A DNA stretch of 64,000 nt from Thiosocius sp963736445 (GTDB lineage Bacteria; Pseudomonadota; Gammaproteobacteria; Chromatiales; Chromatiaceae): contig CAVTOY010000007.1 of assembly GCA_963736445.1 (NCBI GenBank), positions 62,001-126,000 of the forward strand, given 5' to 3'. A program made the translations under genes and the position numbers. How positions within the stretch are numbered: the first letter of the stretch is position 1; every line of letters begins with the position of its first letter. Of the stretch, positions 54,820 through 63,114 are shown piece after piece. The notes under the pieces are model-generated. The model was not told where the DNA came from. It searched no databases and was given only the letters and a program-made list of their open reading frames with translations.

Positions 54820-57621
54820 ATGCTCAACAATCTCGTCAAGAAGGTCTTCGGTAGCCGAAACGATCGGCTGGTGAAGCGCATGCTCAAGTCGGTGGAGCAA
54901 ATCAACGTATTGGAACCGGCTCTGGTCGAACTCAGCGACGATGCGTTGGCTGCGAAGACTGTCGAGTTTCGCGAGCGATTGACAAATGGCGAAAGCACCG
55001 AGCAATTGCTCCCCGAGGCCTTCGCTGTGGTCCGCGAAGCCGGTAAACGGGCACTGGGGATGCGCCATTTCGACGTGCAGATGATCGGTGGCATGGTGCT
55101 CAACCAGGGCGAGATCGCCGAGATGCGGACGGGTGAGGGAAAGACCTTGGTGGCCACACTGGCGGTCTACTTGAATGCGTTGGTGGGCAAAGGCGTGCAT
55201 GTCGTCACCGTCAACGACTACCTGGCTAGACGCGACGCTGGTTGGATGGGGCGCCTCTATCATTTCCTCGGGATGAGCACCGGCGTGATCAATTCCTCCG
55301 GGGGCATGGGTCCGGACAGCGCTTCGTATATGCTCGATCTCGACTACCCTGGCGACGGCGGCGGTTATCAGCATCTGCGTCCGGTCACGCGCGCCCAGGC
55401 CTACGCGTGCGACATTACCTACGGTACCAACAACGAGTTTGGCTTCGACTATCTTCGCGACAACATGTCGTTTTCCGCCGAGCAGCGCGCCCAACGGCGC
55501 TATTTCGCGGTGGTCGACGAGGTCGACTCCATCTTGATCGACGAGGCGCGCACGCCGTTGATAATCTCCGGGCCTGCCGAGGACAGCTCGGAGCTTTACC
55601 GGCAGGTCAATGGCATCCCGCGCGAGCTGGAGCGCCAGGATCCGATCACCAACGACGAGGGGAAACCGGATTTCGGGCCGGGTGATTACTCGGTGGATGA
55701 AAAATCACGCCAGGTCTTCCTGAGCGACCAGGGCCATGAAAAGGTCGAGCACATGCTCAGTGAGGCAGGTCTCTTGGCCGAAGGGGAAAGCCTCTACGAT
55801 CCTGGCAACATCATGTTGATGCATCATGTGATGGCAGCGCTGCGTGCCCATGCGCTGTTTCAGCGCAACGTCGACTACATCGTGCGCGATGGGCAGATCG
55901 TTATCGTTGATGAGTTCACCGGCCGGACCATGCCCGGCCGCCGCTGGTCGGATGGTCTGCATCAGGCAATCGAGGCGAAGGAGGGGGTGCATATCCAGCA
56001 GGAGAATCAGACGCTTGCCTCGATCACCTTCCAAAACTATTTCCGCCTGTACGACAAGTTGTCCGGCATGACCGGCACCGCAGACACCGAGGCCTTCGAA
56101 TTTCAGCAGATCTATGGCCTCGAGGTGGTCGTCATCCCGACCAACATGCCCATGGTGCGCGACGACCAGACGGATTTGGTTTACCTCACCCAGGCAGAAA
56201 AGTATCGGGCGATCGTTGAGGATGCACGCGACTGTGTGAAACGTGGCCAGCCGGTGCTGGTCGGTACGGCGTCGATCGAGGTCTCCGAGCTAGTCTCGAA
56301 GATGCTCGAAGAGGCGAAGATCGACCACCAGGTGCTGAACGCTAAACAGCATGAGCGCGAGGCTCAGATCGTTGCCGAGGCGGGACGGCCCGGCGCGGTG
56401 ACCATCGCTACCAATATGGCGGGACGTGGCACCGACATCGTGCTCGGCGGCAATATCGAGGTCGAACTGGGCCAGTTGGGTGAGTCACCCAGTGAAGAGC
56501 AGATTGCCGCACTGAAGGCCGATTCGCAGCAGCGCCACGAAAAGGTACTGAGCGCCGGCGGGCTGCGCGTGATCGGCACCGAGCGCCATGAGTCACGTCG
56601 CATCGACAATCAGCTGCGTGGCCGTTCCGGCCGTCAGGGCGATCCTGGTTCATCGCGCTTCTACCTGTCGCTCGAAGACAGTCTGATGCGCATCTTCGCC
56701 TCCGAGCGCGTCTCCGGGCTGATGCAGAAGCTGGGCATGCAAGAAGGCGAGGCAATCGAACACCCATGGGTGAACAAGGCGATCGAAAACGCACAGCGCA
56801 AGGTCGAGGGGCGGAACTTCGACATTCGCAAGCAGCTTCTCGAGTATGACGACGTCGCCAACGATCAGCGCAAGGTCGTCTACCAGCAGCGCGACGAGCT
56901 CATGGATAGCGAAGATATCTCCGAGACCATCCATAATCTGCGCTTTGATATCCTCAACTCGGTGATCAACGGCTACATACCGCCGCAGAGTCTCGAAGAG
57001 CAGTGGGACGTCCCAGGGTTGACCAAGGCCCTTGAGGAGAATTTTGGCCTCGAGGCACCTGTCCAGGAATGGCTGGATCAGGACGAAGGCCTGCATGAAG
57101 AGACGCTGCGGCAGCGCATCCTCGATGAACTTGAAAGGATCTATGCCGACAAGGAGGCGCAGGCTGGCGCACAACAGATGCGGCGGATCGAAAAAGAGGT
57201 GATGTTGTTCACGCTCGATTCGCATTGGAAGGAGCACTTGGCCGCGATGGACTATCTGCGCCAGGGTATCCACCTCCGCGGCTACGCACAGAAGAACCCC
57301 AAGCAGGAATACAAGCGCGAGGCATTCGATATGTTCTCGGCGATGCTGGATGCCATCAAGCTCGAGGTTATCCAGATCCTCAGCCGCCTACAGCTGCAGG
57401 CCCCACCCGGTATGCCCGAGTATGTGCCCGATCCGTCCGAGTTCGAGTTCAAACATGAGGCGTTCGAGGGCCTGGGCGGCACGACGGCCGACGAGGCCGA
57501 GGCGCCGGTAATGGAAGAGAAGAAGCCCTTCGTGCGGCCGGATCGCAAGGTCGGGCGCAACGACCCCTGCCCCTGCGGTTCGGGAAAGAAATACAAGCAC
57601 TGCCACGGCAAGCTGCAATAA
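54820..57621 (+). CDS. secA: Preprotein translocase ATPase SecA
   Basis: The 933-residue motor drives proteins through SecYEG. It has MRTGEGKTLVATL (Walker A, near residue 102), VDEVDSILIDEARTPLIIS (near residue 232), TNMAGRGTDIVLGGN (near residue 528) and a C-terminal zinc motif CPCGSGKKYKHC near residue 918 that binds SecB. There is no secM upstream. The gap instead has the M23 terminator and a second imperfect hairpin (aaagcccga/tcgggccttt, about 54755-54787), which might be a leader structure. argJ follows after 16 bp. Confidence 0.97.
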   Translation: MLNNLVKKVFGSRNDRLVKRMLKSVEQINVLEPALVELSDDALAAKTVEFRERLTNGESTEQLLPEAFAVVREAGKRALGMRHFDVQMIGGMVLNQGEIAEMRTGEGKTLVATLAVYLNALVGKGVHVVTVNDYLARRDAGWMGRLYHFLGMSTGVINSSGGMGPDSASYMLDLDYPGDGGGYQHLRPVTRAQAYACDITYGTNNEFGFDYLRDNMSFSAEQRAQRRYFAVVDEVDSILIDEARTPLIISGPAEDSSELYRQVNGIPRELERQDPITNDEGKPDFGPGDYSVDEKSRQVFLSDQGHEKVEHMLSEAGLLAEGESLYDPGNIMLMHHVMAALRAHALFQRNVDYIVRDGQIVIVDEFTGRTMPGRRWSDGLHQAIEAKEGVHIQQENQTLASITFQNYFRLYDKLSGMTGTADTEAFEFQQIYGLEVVVIPTNMPMVRDDQTDLVYLTQAEKYRAIVEDARDCVKRGQPVLVGTASIEVSELVSKMLEEAKIDHQVLNAKQHEREAQIVAEAGRPGAVTIATNMAGRGTDIVLGGNIEVELGQLGESPSEEQIAALKADSQQRHEKVLSAGGLRVIGTERHESRRIDNQLRGRSGRQGDPGSSRFYLSLEDSLMRIFASERVSGLMQKLGMQEGEAIEHPWVNKAIENAQRKVEGRNFDIRKQLLEYDDVANDQRKVVYQQRDELMDSEDISETIHNLRFDILNSVINGYIPPQSLEEQWDVPGLTKALEENFGLEAPVQEWLDQDEGLHEETLRQRILDELERIYADKEAQAGAQQMRRIEKEVMLFTLDSHWKEHLAAMDYLRQGIHLRGYAQKNPKQEYKREAFDMFSAMLDAIKLEVIQILSRLQLQAPPGMPEYVPDPSEFEFKHEAFEGLGGTTADEAEAPVMEEKKPFVRPDRKVGRNDPCPCGSGKKYKHCHGKLQ

Positions 57622-57637
57622 GGCCCAGCAGGCGATT

Positions 57638-58828
57638 ATGCAGGCTAGAGTCCCGGGCGTCCGACTATCGACCGCGGCCGCGGGTATCCGCTACAGGGGC
57701 CGTGACGACCTGTTGCTGATCGAATTGGCGGAAGGTGGGACCTGCGCGGCGGTGTTCACCCGAAATGCGTTTTGTGCGGCACCGGTCACGGTTGCGCGCG
57801 AACACCTCGCCAAGGGGCCTGTTCGTTACCTACTGATCAATGCCGGCAATGCGAATGCGGGCACTGGATCGTCGGGTCTGCGCGCCGCGCGGGAGACATG
57901 TCGCCTGTTGGCCGGCATGGCCGGCTGCGCGATGAGCCAGGTACTGCCGTTTTCGACGGGTGTGATCGGCGAGGACCTGCCTGTGGACCCTTTTGCGCAG
58001 TCGGTCCCGGCCCTGCTATCGGGGCTTGCCGAGGATAACTGGGCCGGCGCGGCCGCGGCCATTATGACCACAGATACTGTCGCGAAGCTGGTGACGCACC
58101 AGGTCGGCCTGTCGAGCGGTGTGATTACCCTGACCGGGATCGCCAAGGGTTCGGGCATGATCTGCCCGGACATGGCTACCATGCTGGCCTTTGTCGCGAC
58201 GGACGCTGAAGTTCCCCAAGCCGTGCTGCAGGCACTGCTTCAGGAGGCCGTGGCCGGTTCGTTCAATGCGATTACCGTAGACGGCGATACCTCGACCAAC
58301 GATGCCTGCGTGCTGCTGGCCAGTGGCAGGTCCGCGGTGCGGGTCGACGCCGCGAATTCGGCGGACGGGCGACGGTTGGGCGATGCGTTGAACGCGGTAT
58401 GCAGTGAACTCGCCGAGCGCATCGTGCGCGATGGCGAGGGTGCGACCAAGCTGGTGCGTATCCGGGTGGCGTCTGCGGCGGACCGCGACGAGGCGCGTAC
58501 TGTCGCCTATACCGTGGCGCACTCGCCGCTGGTGAAGACCGCGCTCTTCGCGTCCGATCCGAACTGGGGACGTATCCTTGCGGCGGTCGGCAGGTCGGGT
58601 ATCGCGGAACTCGATATCGAACAGGTGCGTATCTGGTTGGGTGATGCCGCTATCGTGAGCGGCGGCGGCCGCGATCCCGAATACACCGAGGCGGCCGGGC
58701 AGGCGGTGATGCGCGACAGCGAGATCCTGATGCGAATCGATCTCGGCCGCGGTACCGCCGCGACCGAGCTGCTGACCTGTGATCTCTCCTACGACTATGT
58801 GAAGATCAACGCGGAATACCGGTCTTAG
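57638..58828 (+). CDS. argJ: Bifunctional ornithine acetyltransferase/N-acetylglutamate synthase
   Basis: The 396-residue ArgJ recycles acetyl groups in arginine synthesis and may also make N-acetylglutamate. It has the autocleavage site in PDMATMLAFVATDAE near residue 180 (cut before the Thr), DGDTSTNDACVLLASG near residue 213, and the C-terminal CDLSYDYVKINAEYRS. Length and motifs are normal. A recyclic arginine pathway is thus likely. The first 12 bases (atgcaggctaga) are identical to the start of the lipoprotein gene at 5553, a curiosity noted separately. Confidence 0.96.
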   Translation: MQARVPGVRLSTAAAGIRYRGRDDLLLIELAEGGTCAAVFTRNAFCAAPVTVAREHLAKGPVRYLLINAGNANAGTGSSGLRAARETCRLLAGMAGCAMSQVLPFSTGVIGEDLPVDPFAQSVPALLSGLAEDNWAGAAAAIMTTDTVAKLVTHQVGLSSGVITLTGIAKGSGMICPDMATMLAFVATDAEVPQAVLQALLQEAVAGSFNAITVDGDTSTNDACVLLASGRSAVRVDAANSADGRRLGDALNAVCSELAERIVRDGEGATKLVRIRVASAADRDEARTVAYTVAHSPLVKTALFASDPNWGRILAAVGRSGIAELDIEQVRIWLGDAAIVSGGGRDPEYTEAAGQAVMRDSEILMRIDLGRGTAATELLTCDLSYDYVKINAEYRS

Positions 58829-58838
58829 CCGCATGGCG

Positions 58839-58986
58839 CTTAGTCAGCGCAACCGTGAGGAATCTGGGCGCTCCGGGGGGTTCGAGCCGAGGGCGTCTCC
58901 AGCAAGGATGCTGCAGTCGAGCCTCCAGGGAGGGATTCACGGCGTCACTCGGCTCGAATCCGTCGGGGCGCAAGCTCCTGACTAAG
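58839..58986. repeat. Nested inverted repeat downstream of argJ
   Basis: An outer pair cttagtcag/ctgactaag (58839-58847, 58978-58986) encloses an inner pair ttcgagccgag/ctcggctcgaa (58881-58891, 58948-58958). The element has no coding capacity. cggtcttagcc flanks it as a direct repeat (58820-58830 and 58995-59005). The interior ccagggagggattcacggcg resembles a motif I recall from intergenic repeats of gammaproteobacteria, but I cannot check that. Confidence 0.6.
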
Positions 58987-59125
58987 TAACATTACGGTCT
59001 TAGCCCTTGGGGCGAGGGGTAGGCAAGTGACAGTCGTCATGATGCGGCGTGGTGAGTCGCGGCGTTGAGTACGGGGTGTTCGATTTGAGGTCTCATTCTG
59101 CGCTATCCCATGACGGCTCGGATTC

Positions 59126-60118
59126 ATGACGCCTCCCAATGATTCCCCTGGCCCTGATCAGAGCGGCGGGCCGATCCATGTCGCCGCAGCGGCGTTGATC
59201 GACGACCGTGATCGGGTACTGTTGGCCAGGCGCCCTGTGGATGCGCACCAGGGAGGGCTGTGGGAATTTCCTGGCGGCAAGCGGGAGGCCGGGGAATCGG
59301 TCGCGGAGGCGCTGCGCCGCGAGCTGCACGAAGAGCTGGGTATCGTACTGCAGCGGCATCGTCCGTTGATCCGCGTGCACCACCAGTATGCCGATCGCAG
59401 TGTCTTGCTCGACGTGCATCGGGTCACGGCCTGGCAGGGCCAGCCGGTGGGTCGCCAGGGGCAGCCGTTGGCGTGGGTTCTACCCGACGAACTCGATGAC
59501 TACCCGATGCCGGCGGCAGATGTGCCCATAGTCAGTGCGCTGCGGCTGCCTCCCGTCTATCTGATCACCCCGCCAAAGATCGCCGACCAGACCGCTTTCT
59601 TGCACGCGCTGGAGCGCAGCGTCGCCGACGGTATACGCCTGGTACAGCTGCGGCTGTTCGATATCGACGACGCGACCTTGTTGCAGATAGGGCGCGCGGC
59701 CTGCGCGCTGTGTCATGCAGGGCAGGCACGTGTGTTGCTCAACGGCAGCCCCGAGGCTGCCGCTGCGATCGGCGCCGACGGGGTACACCTCAACAGGCGC
59801 GCGCTCTATCTGCACCCGCAACGGCCGATCGAGGCCACGCAGCTGCTGGCTGCGTCTTGCCATAACCCGCAGGATCTCGCGCAGGCAGCCGGGCTCGGCG
59901 CGGATTTCGCGCTGCTATCGCCGGTGCTGCCAACCCGCAGTCACCCCGATGCCGACCCGCTTGGCTGGGAACGCTTTGCCGGCTGGGTCGACGATGCCCG
60001 GCTACCGGTATTTGCGCTCGGCGGTATGCACCCCGACCTACTCGAGGCCGCATGGCGGCATGGTGCCCAGGGGATTGCAGGGATTCGGGGGCTCTGGGCC
60101 GATGAGTCGGCTGGGTAG
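59126..60118 (+). CDS. Nudix hydrolase fused to a ThiE-like domain
   Basis: The 330-residue protein has an N-terminal Nudix domain (about 10-140) with an intact Nudix box from GGKREAGESVAEAL into REL.EELG near residue 52, like MutT, which sanitises 8-oxo-dGTP. It also has a C-terminal thiamine-phosphate-synthase-like barrel (about 150-325, start VYLITPPKIADQTAFLHAL). This architecture is known in gammaproteobacteria near yacG-zapD-coaE. Whether the ThiE-like part is catalytic is not known. It overlaps the next gene by 17 bases. Confidence 0.85.
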   Translation: MTPPNDSPGPDQSGGPIHVAAAALIDDRDRVLLARRPVDAHQGGLWEFPGGKREAGESVAEALRRELHEELGIVLQRHRPLIRVHHQYADRSVLLDVHRVTAWQGQPVGRQGQPLAWVLPDELDDYPMPAADVPIVSALRLPPVYLITPPKIADQTAFLHALERSVADGIRLVQLRLFDIDDATLLQIGRAACALCHAGQARVLLNGSPEAAAAIGADGVHLNRRALYLHPQRPIEATQLLAASCHNPQDLAQAAGLGADFALLSPVLPTRSHPDADPLGWERFAGWVDDARLPVFALGGMHPDLLEAAWRHGAQGIAGIRGLWADESAG

Positions 60119-60551
60119 ATATTGGATATTCTTCGTGATCGTCGCGGTCGGCCTGGCGCTGAGCTGGGGACAGGTCGGGCGCAAGGTGCAGCGGGTATTC
60201 GACAGCTCGCCCGTGGTCTACCTGCGCACCGAGACCCCGTGTCGACCCCAATTGACACCCTGTGCCGCGGTGGCGGGCGATCGCGCCCTGGTGCTCGGCC
60301 CGGCGCAGAGCGGTCTGCGGGTGAAGCAGGCCGGCCTGCGCCACGCGGAGATCAAGACAGCCGCCGCGACCTTCCTGGCCGCCGACGGCGTCGAGCTTGG
60401 CGACGAGGTCCTGATACGGGGCGCAGACGAATGGCTGATTCGGCGTCCGCCGGAGGCGACGCGGTCGCTAAGGTTGCGTTTCTCCGCCGACGGCGAGACC
60501 ACCGTGGCGGAGTTTCCCGTTCAGGCGTCGTCCGGCGTCTCGGGCAGATAA
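60102..60551 (+). CDS. Membrane-anchored protein of unknown function
   Basis: The 149-residue protein starts MSRLGRYWIFFVIVAVGLAL, an N-terminal membrane helix or uncleaved signal (about 7-25). The rest (about 35-149) is beta-rich with Cys pairs (TPCRPQLTPCAAVAG) and a repeated Leu/Arg pattern; it resembles a small periplasmic domain that I cannot name. It begins inside the Nudix-ThiE gene and is therefore probably co-translated. It is convergent with yacG, overlapping its last 31 bases. Confidence 0.65.
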   Translation: MSRLGRYWIFFVIVAVGLALSWGQVGRKVQRVFDSSPVVYLRTETPCRPQLTPCAAVAGDRALVLGPAQSGLRVKQAGLRHAEIKTAAATFLAADGVELGDEVLIRGADEWLIRRPPEATRSLRLRFSADGETTVAEFPVQASSGVSGR

Positions 60552-60706
60552 GCCGGTTTACCCGGGATGCGCTTCTCTTCAGTCAACCATTCGCCGAGAT
60601 CGATCAGTTTGCAGCGCTCGCTGCAAAAAGGCCGCCATTTCTGCTGCGGCGTCCAGTCCACCGGTTTTTTACAGGTTGGACAGCTGACTTGCAGGTTAAC
60701 CGTCAT
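60521..60706 (-). CDS. yacG: DNA gyrase inhibitor YacG
   Basis: The 61-residue zinc protein has the four-Cys pattern of YacG: CPTC near residue 9 and CSERC near residue 28, followed by KLIDLGEWLTEEKRIPG. YacG binds GyrB and blocks its supercoiling activity. The ATG at 60706 overlaps the zapD stop (ATGA). Longer frames run into zapD and are rejected. The order yacG-zapD-coaE is standard for gammaproteobacteria. Confidence 0.93.
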   Translation of the reverse strand: MTVNLQVSCPTCKKPVDWTPQQKWRPFCSERCKLIDLGEWLTEEKRIPGKPAYLPETPDDA

Positions 60707-61470
60707 ATCACACAGGTGCTCAGGGAGAAGGGAACGGTCCGGCCGACCTGAATCGGGTGCTGCCAGTCGCTGCACTCCAGAAACCGGATGCTGAAGCGGT
60801 GCTTGCCGCCGCTGATCTCGGCAAACAGGCCGGCCATCGAAGGTATCCGGACGCGCACCAGATGGGCCGCCATGTTGCTCGGCAAGGATTTCTGGAAGAA
60901 GCCGTTGGTGGCCTGTTCCTCCGTGGGAACGGCACTGTTGCGGATCAGCTTCAGGAGCAGGTCGACGGAATCCTGGACCGGGCTGAGTGAATGGCGCCAC
61001 TCATCGAGCTGCGCAAGGCGCTCGTCCTGGGGCATCTGCAGCCAGTAGTGATATTGCGGCAGGTCGAAATCGAAGGTCCCGCCGGCGATGCTGCTGCGCT
61101 GCACAATGCTGTTCAGGAAATCGTTGCTGCGCAATGGCTGCCCGAGCTGGCCGCTCACTTCTCGCACGCTCTCACAGGATTGGTACAGGTGCTGCAGGAT
61201 CTTATCCAGGCGATCGGTGTCCACGCCTGGCGTGTCCGCCATGCGTGACAAGGAATGGCGATAGCGGTCCAGATCCTTCAGGAGTTCGGACTTGATGTCG
61301 GCGCGCGCCAAGACAATGGCGATATCGAGCAGCGCCGACATGGCGGCGCGTGCATGCCATTCCTCGGCCCGCGGAAGATGAAAATCCAGCTGCTCGAACA
61401 GATGCGACAGGCGCAGCCAGGTGCGGCATTTTTCGTTCAGCGGGTGCTCGAAAACGGTCGTCTCAGACAA
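60703..61470 (-). CDS. zapD: Cell division protein ZapD
   Basis: The 255-residue protein (YacF) bundles FtsZ filaments at the division ring. It has FEHPLNEKCRTWLRLSHLFEQ near residue 5, the SALLDIAIVLARADIKSELLKDL region near residue 45, and a C-terminal beta part (VRVRIPSMAGLFAEI near residue 206). It lies between coaE and yacG. A 72 bp gap separates it from coaE. Confidence 0.93.
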   Translation of the reverse strand: MSETTVFEHPLNEKCRTWLRLSHLFEQLDFHLPRAEEWHARAAMSALLDIAIVLARADIKSELLKDLDRYRHSLSRMADTPGVDTDRLDKILQHLYQSCESVREVSGQLGQPLRSNDFLNSIVQRSSIAGGTFDFDLPQYHYWLQMPQDERLAQLDEWRHSLSPVQDSVDLLLKLIRNSAVPTEEQATNGFFQKSLPSNMAAHLVRVRIPSMAGLFAEISGGKHRFSIRFLECSDWQHPIQVGRTVPFSLSTCVI

Positions 61471-61542
61471 TGAAAGGTCCCTGAGGGCAAGATCGGGCCC
61501 GTATTCTCGGCCAGCCGGCCGGTCGGGTAAAGCACCGAAGGG

Positions 61543-62139
61543 TCAAAGCGGGCGCTGCTGCAGATATTGCTGGTGCAGCGACTGCACTGCGGCGCGCAGG
61601 CGGTCGAGACTGCCGTCGTTGTGGATCACGTCGTCCGCGTTGCGCAGGCGCGTGGCCCGATAGGTCTGGGCCTGCATGATTTGCTCGATCTGGGTGTCGT
61701 TCAGGGCATCGCGCGCGGCCACACGTCGGCGCTGCATCGCCTCCGGCACGTCGATCAGCAGCACCCGATCCACCAAGTCCTGTTGGCCGGTCTCGAACAG
61801 CAGCGGTATCACGAAGATCACATACGGCGCGGTCGTCTGCTCTGCCCTGGCCAACATCGCGGTGCGGATGCGTGGATGCAGGATCTGCTCGAGTCGCCGG
61901 CGCGCGCCGGCATCGCTGAATATCCGCTCGCGCAGGCGGGCGCGGTCGAGGCGGCCGGCGCCGTCCAGTACGTCTGCGCCGAAGGCCGTCACGATCTCGG
62001 CCAGCGCCGGTTGCCCGGGTTCCACCAGTTCGCGGCTGAGTAGGTCGGTGTCGATCACCTCCGCCCCGAATTCTGCGAAGTAATCAGCGGCAGTCGTCTT
62101 ACCGCTGCCGATGCCGCCGGTCAGCCCGATCTTGAGCAA
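61543..62139 (-). CDS. coaE: Dephospho-CoA kinase
   Basis: The 198-residue kinase phosphorylates dephospho-CoA in the last step of CoA synthesis. It has the P-loop GLTGGIGSGKTTAADYF near residue 5 and GAEVIDTDLLSRELVEPG near residue 29. The length is normal. It is read on the minus strand after pilD, with a 96 bp gap that contains an imperfect 11 bp inverted repeat. Confidence 0.95.
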   Translation of the reverse strand: MLKIGLTGGIGSGKTTAADYFAEFGAEVIDTDLLSRELVEPGQPALAEIVTAFGADVLDGAGRLDRARLRERIFSDAGARRRLEQILHPRIRTAMLARAEQTTAPYVIFVIPLLFETGQQDLVDRVLLIDVPEAMQRRRVAARDALNDTQIEQIMQAQTYRATRLRNADDVIHNDGSLDRLRAAVQSLHQQYLQQRPL

Positions 62140-62144
62140 ATGCG

Positions 62145-62226
62145 TTGCCCCGTGCCGTGAGTTCAGCGCCCATTAGAGCGGGGTCCCGATCGCGAACGCA
62201 AGCGCGACAGGTGAAGCACGGGGTAA
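62145..62226. repeat. Inverted repeat between pilD and coaE
   Basis: ttgccccgtgc (62145-62155) and gcacggggtaa (62216-62226) pair over 11 bp with one mismatch, spanning nearly all of the gap between pilD and coaE. It may be a small decayed repeat element or an RNA hairpin separating the two genes. No T-run is present. Confidence 0.4.
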
Positions 62227-62235
62227 TGGTGGGTC

Positions 62236-63111
62236 TCAGGCCAGTCCCGCCAGCTGCAGGTAGGCACTATTGATCTGTTCGCCCCAGATCAGTGCGACCA
62301 GTCCGGCCACGGCCAGATAGGGGCCGAAGGGGATGGGGATCTGGCGATCCCGCGCGCGCACGACCACCAGGGTGATGCCGACAATGGCGCCGATCAAAGA
62401 CGACAGCAACACGATCAGCGGCAGCATCTGCCAGCCGAGAAAGGCGCCGAAGACCGCCAGCAGCTTGAAATCTCCGTAGCCCATACCCTCGCGGCCGGTG
62501 AGCAGACGGAAGACCTGGAACACCAGCCACAGGCTGAGATAGCCGGCGGTGGCGCCGATCACCGCCGCAGGCAGATTGGTGAACATCCCGTTCAGGTTGG
62601 CCAGCAGGCCGAGCCAGACCAGCGGCAGGGTCAACTGGTCGGGCAGCAGCTGTTCGTCGAGGTCGATCACCGTCATCGCGATCAGGCCCCAGAGCAGGAT
62701 CAGGGCGACCGCCGCAGTCGGGGTGGCGCCGAAATGCACGACCATCCCCATACTCAGCAGACCGGTCGCGGCCTCGACCAGCGGATAGCGTATGCCGATC
62801 GGCGTCGAGCAGCTGCTGCAGCGTCCGCGCAGCAGCAGGTAGCTGATCAGCGGTATGTTTTCCCAGGCCCTTATGCCGTGACCGCACTGCGGGCAGGTGG
62901 AGGCGGGGGTGATCAGATAGTCGAGGCCGAACCAGCGACTGGGCAATGGCTGCGAGGGCTCATCGCGCAGGTCCGCACAGGCCTCCGTGAGTTCGGCCTG
63001 CATGCGCCGTGGCAGGCGCAGGATCACGACATTCAGGAAGCTGCCGACGACCAGGCCGAGCAGCAGCGCGGCATAGGGCGCCAGGTCCATGGCAACGCTG
63101 CGCCCGGGCAT
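62236..63111 (-). CDS. pilD: Prepilin leader peptidase/N-methyltransferase PilD
   Basis: The 291-residue membrane enzyme cleaves and N-methylates type IV prepilins and type II secretion pseudopilins. It has the methylase-domain zinc motif CPQCGHGIRAWENIPLISYL near residue 73 with a partner CSSC, and the aspartyl peptidase residues in VIDLDEQLLPD and GYGDFKLLAVFGAFLG. About seven membrane helices follow. The ATG at 63111 is chosen; an ATG at 63090 is possible. pilC lies 3 bp upstream. Confidence 0.94.
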   Translation of the reverse strand: MPGRSVAMDLAPYAALLLGLVVGSFLNVVILRLPRRMQAELTEACADLRDEPSQPLPSRWFGLDYLITPASTCPQCGHGIRAWENIPLISYLLLRGRCSSCSTPIGIRYPLVEAATGLLSMGMVVHFGATPTAAVALILLWGLIAMTVIDLDEQLLPDQLTLPLVWLGLLANLNGMFTNLPAAVIGATAGYLSLWLVFQVFRLLTGREGMGYGDFKLLAVFGAFLGWQMLPLIVLLSSLIGAIVGITLVVVRARDRQIPIPFGPYLAVAGLVALIWGEQINSAYLQLAGLA

Positions 63112-63114
63112 CGC

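Noticed and set aside
58870..58970. tRNA-like T-loop sequences (ggttcgagcc, ggctcgaatcc)
   Set aside because: They are two arms of one inverted repeat; no acceptor stem, anticodon arm or CCA can be placed.
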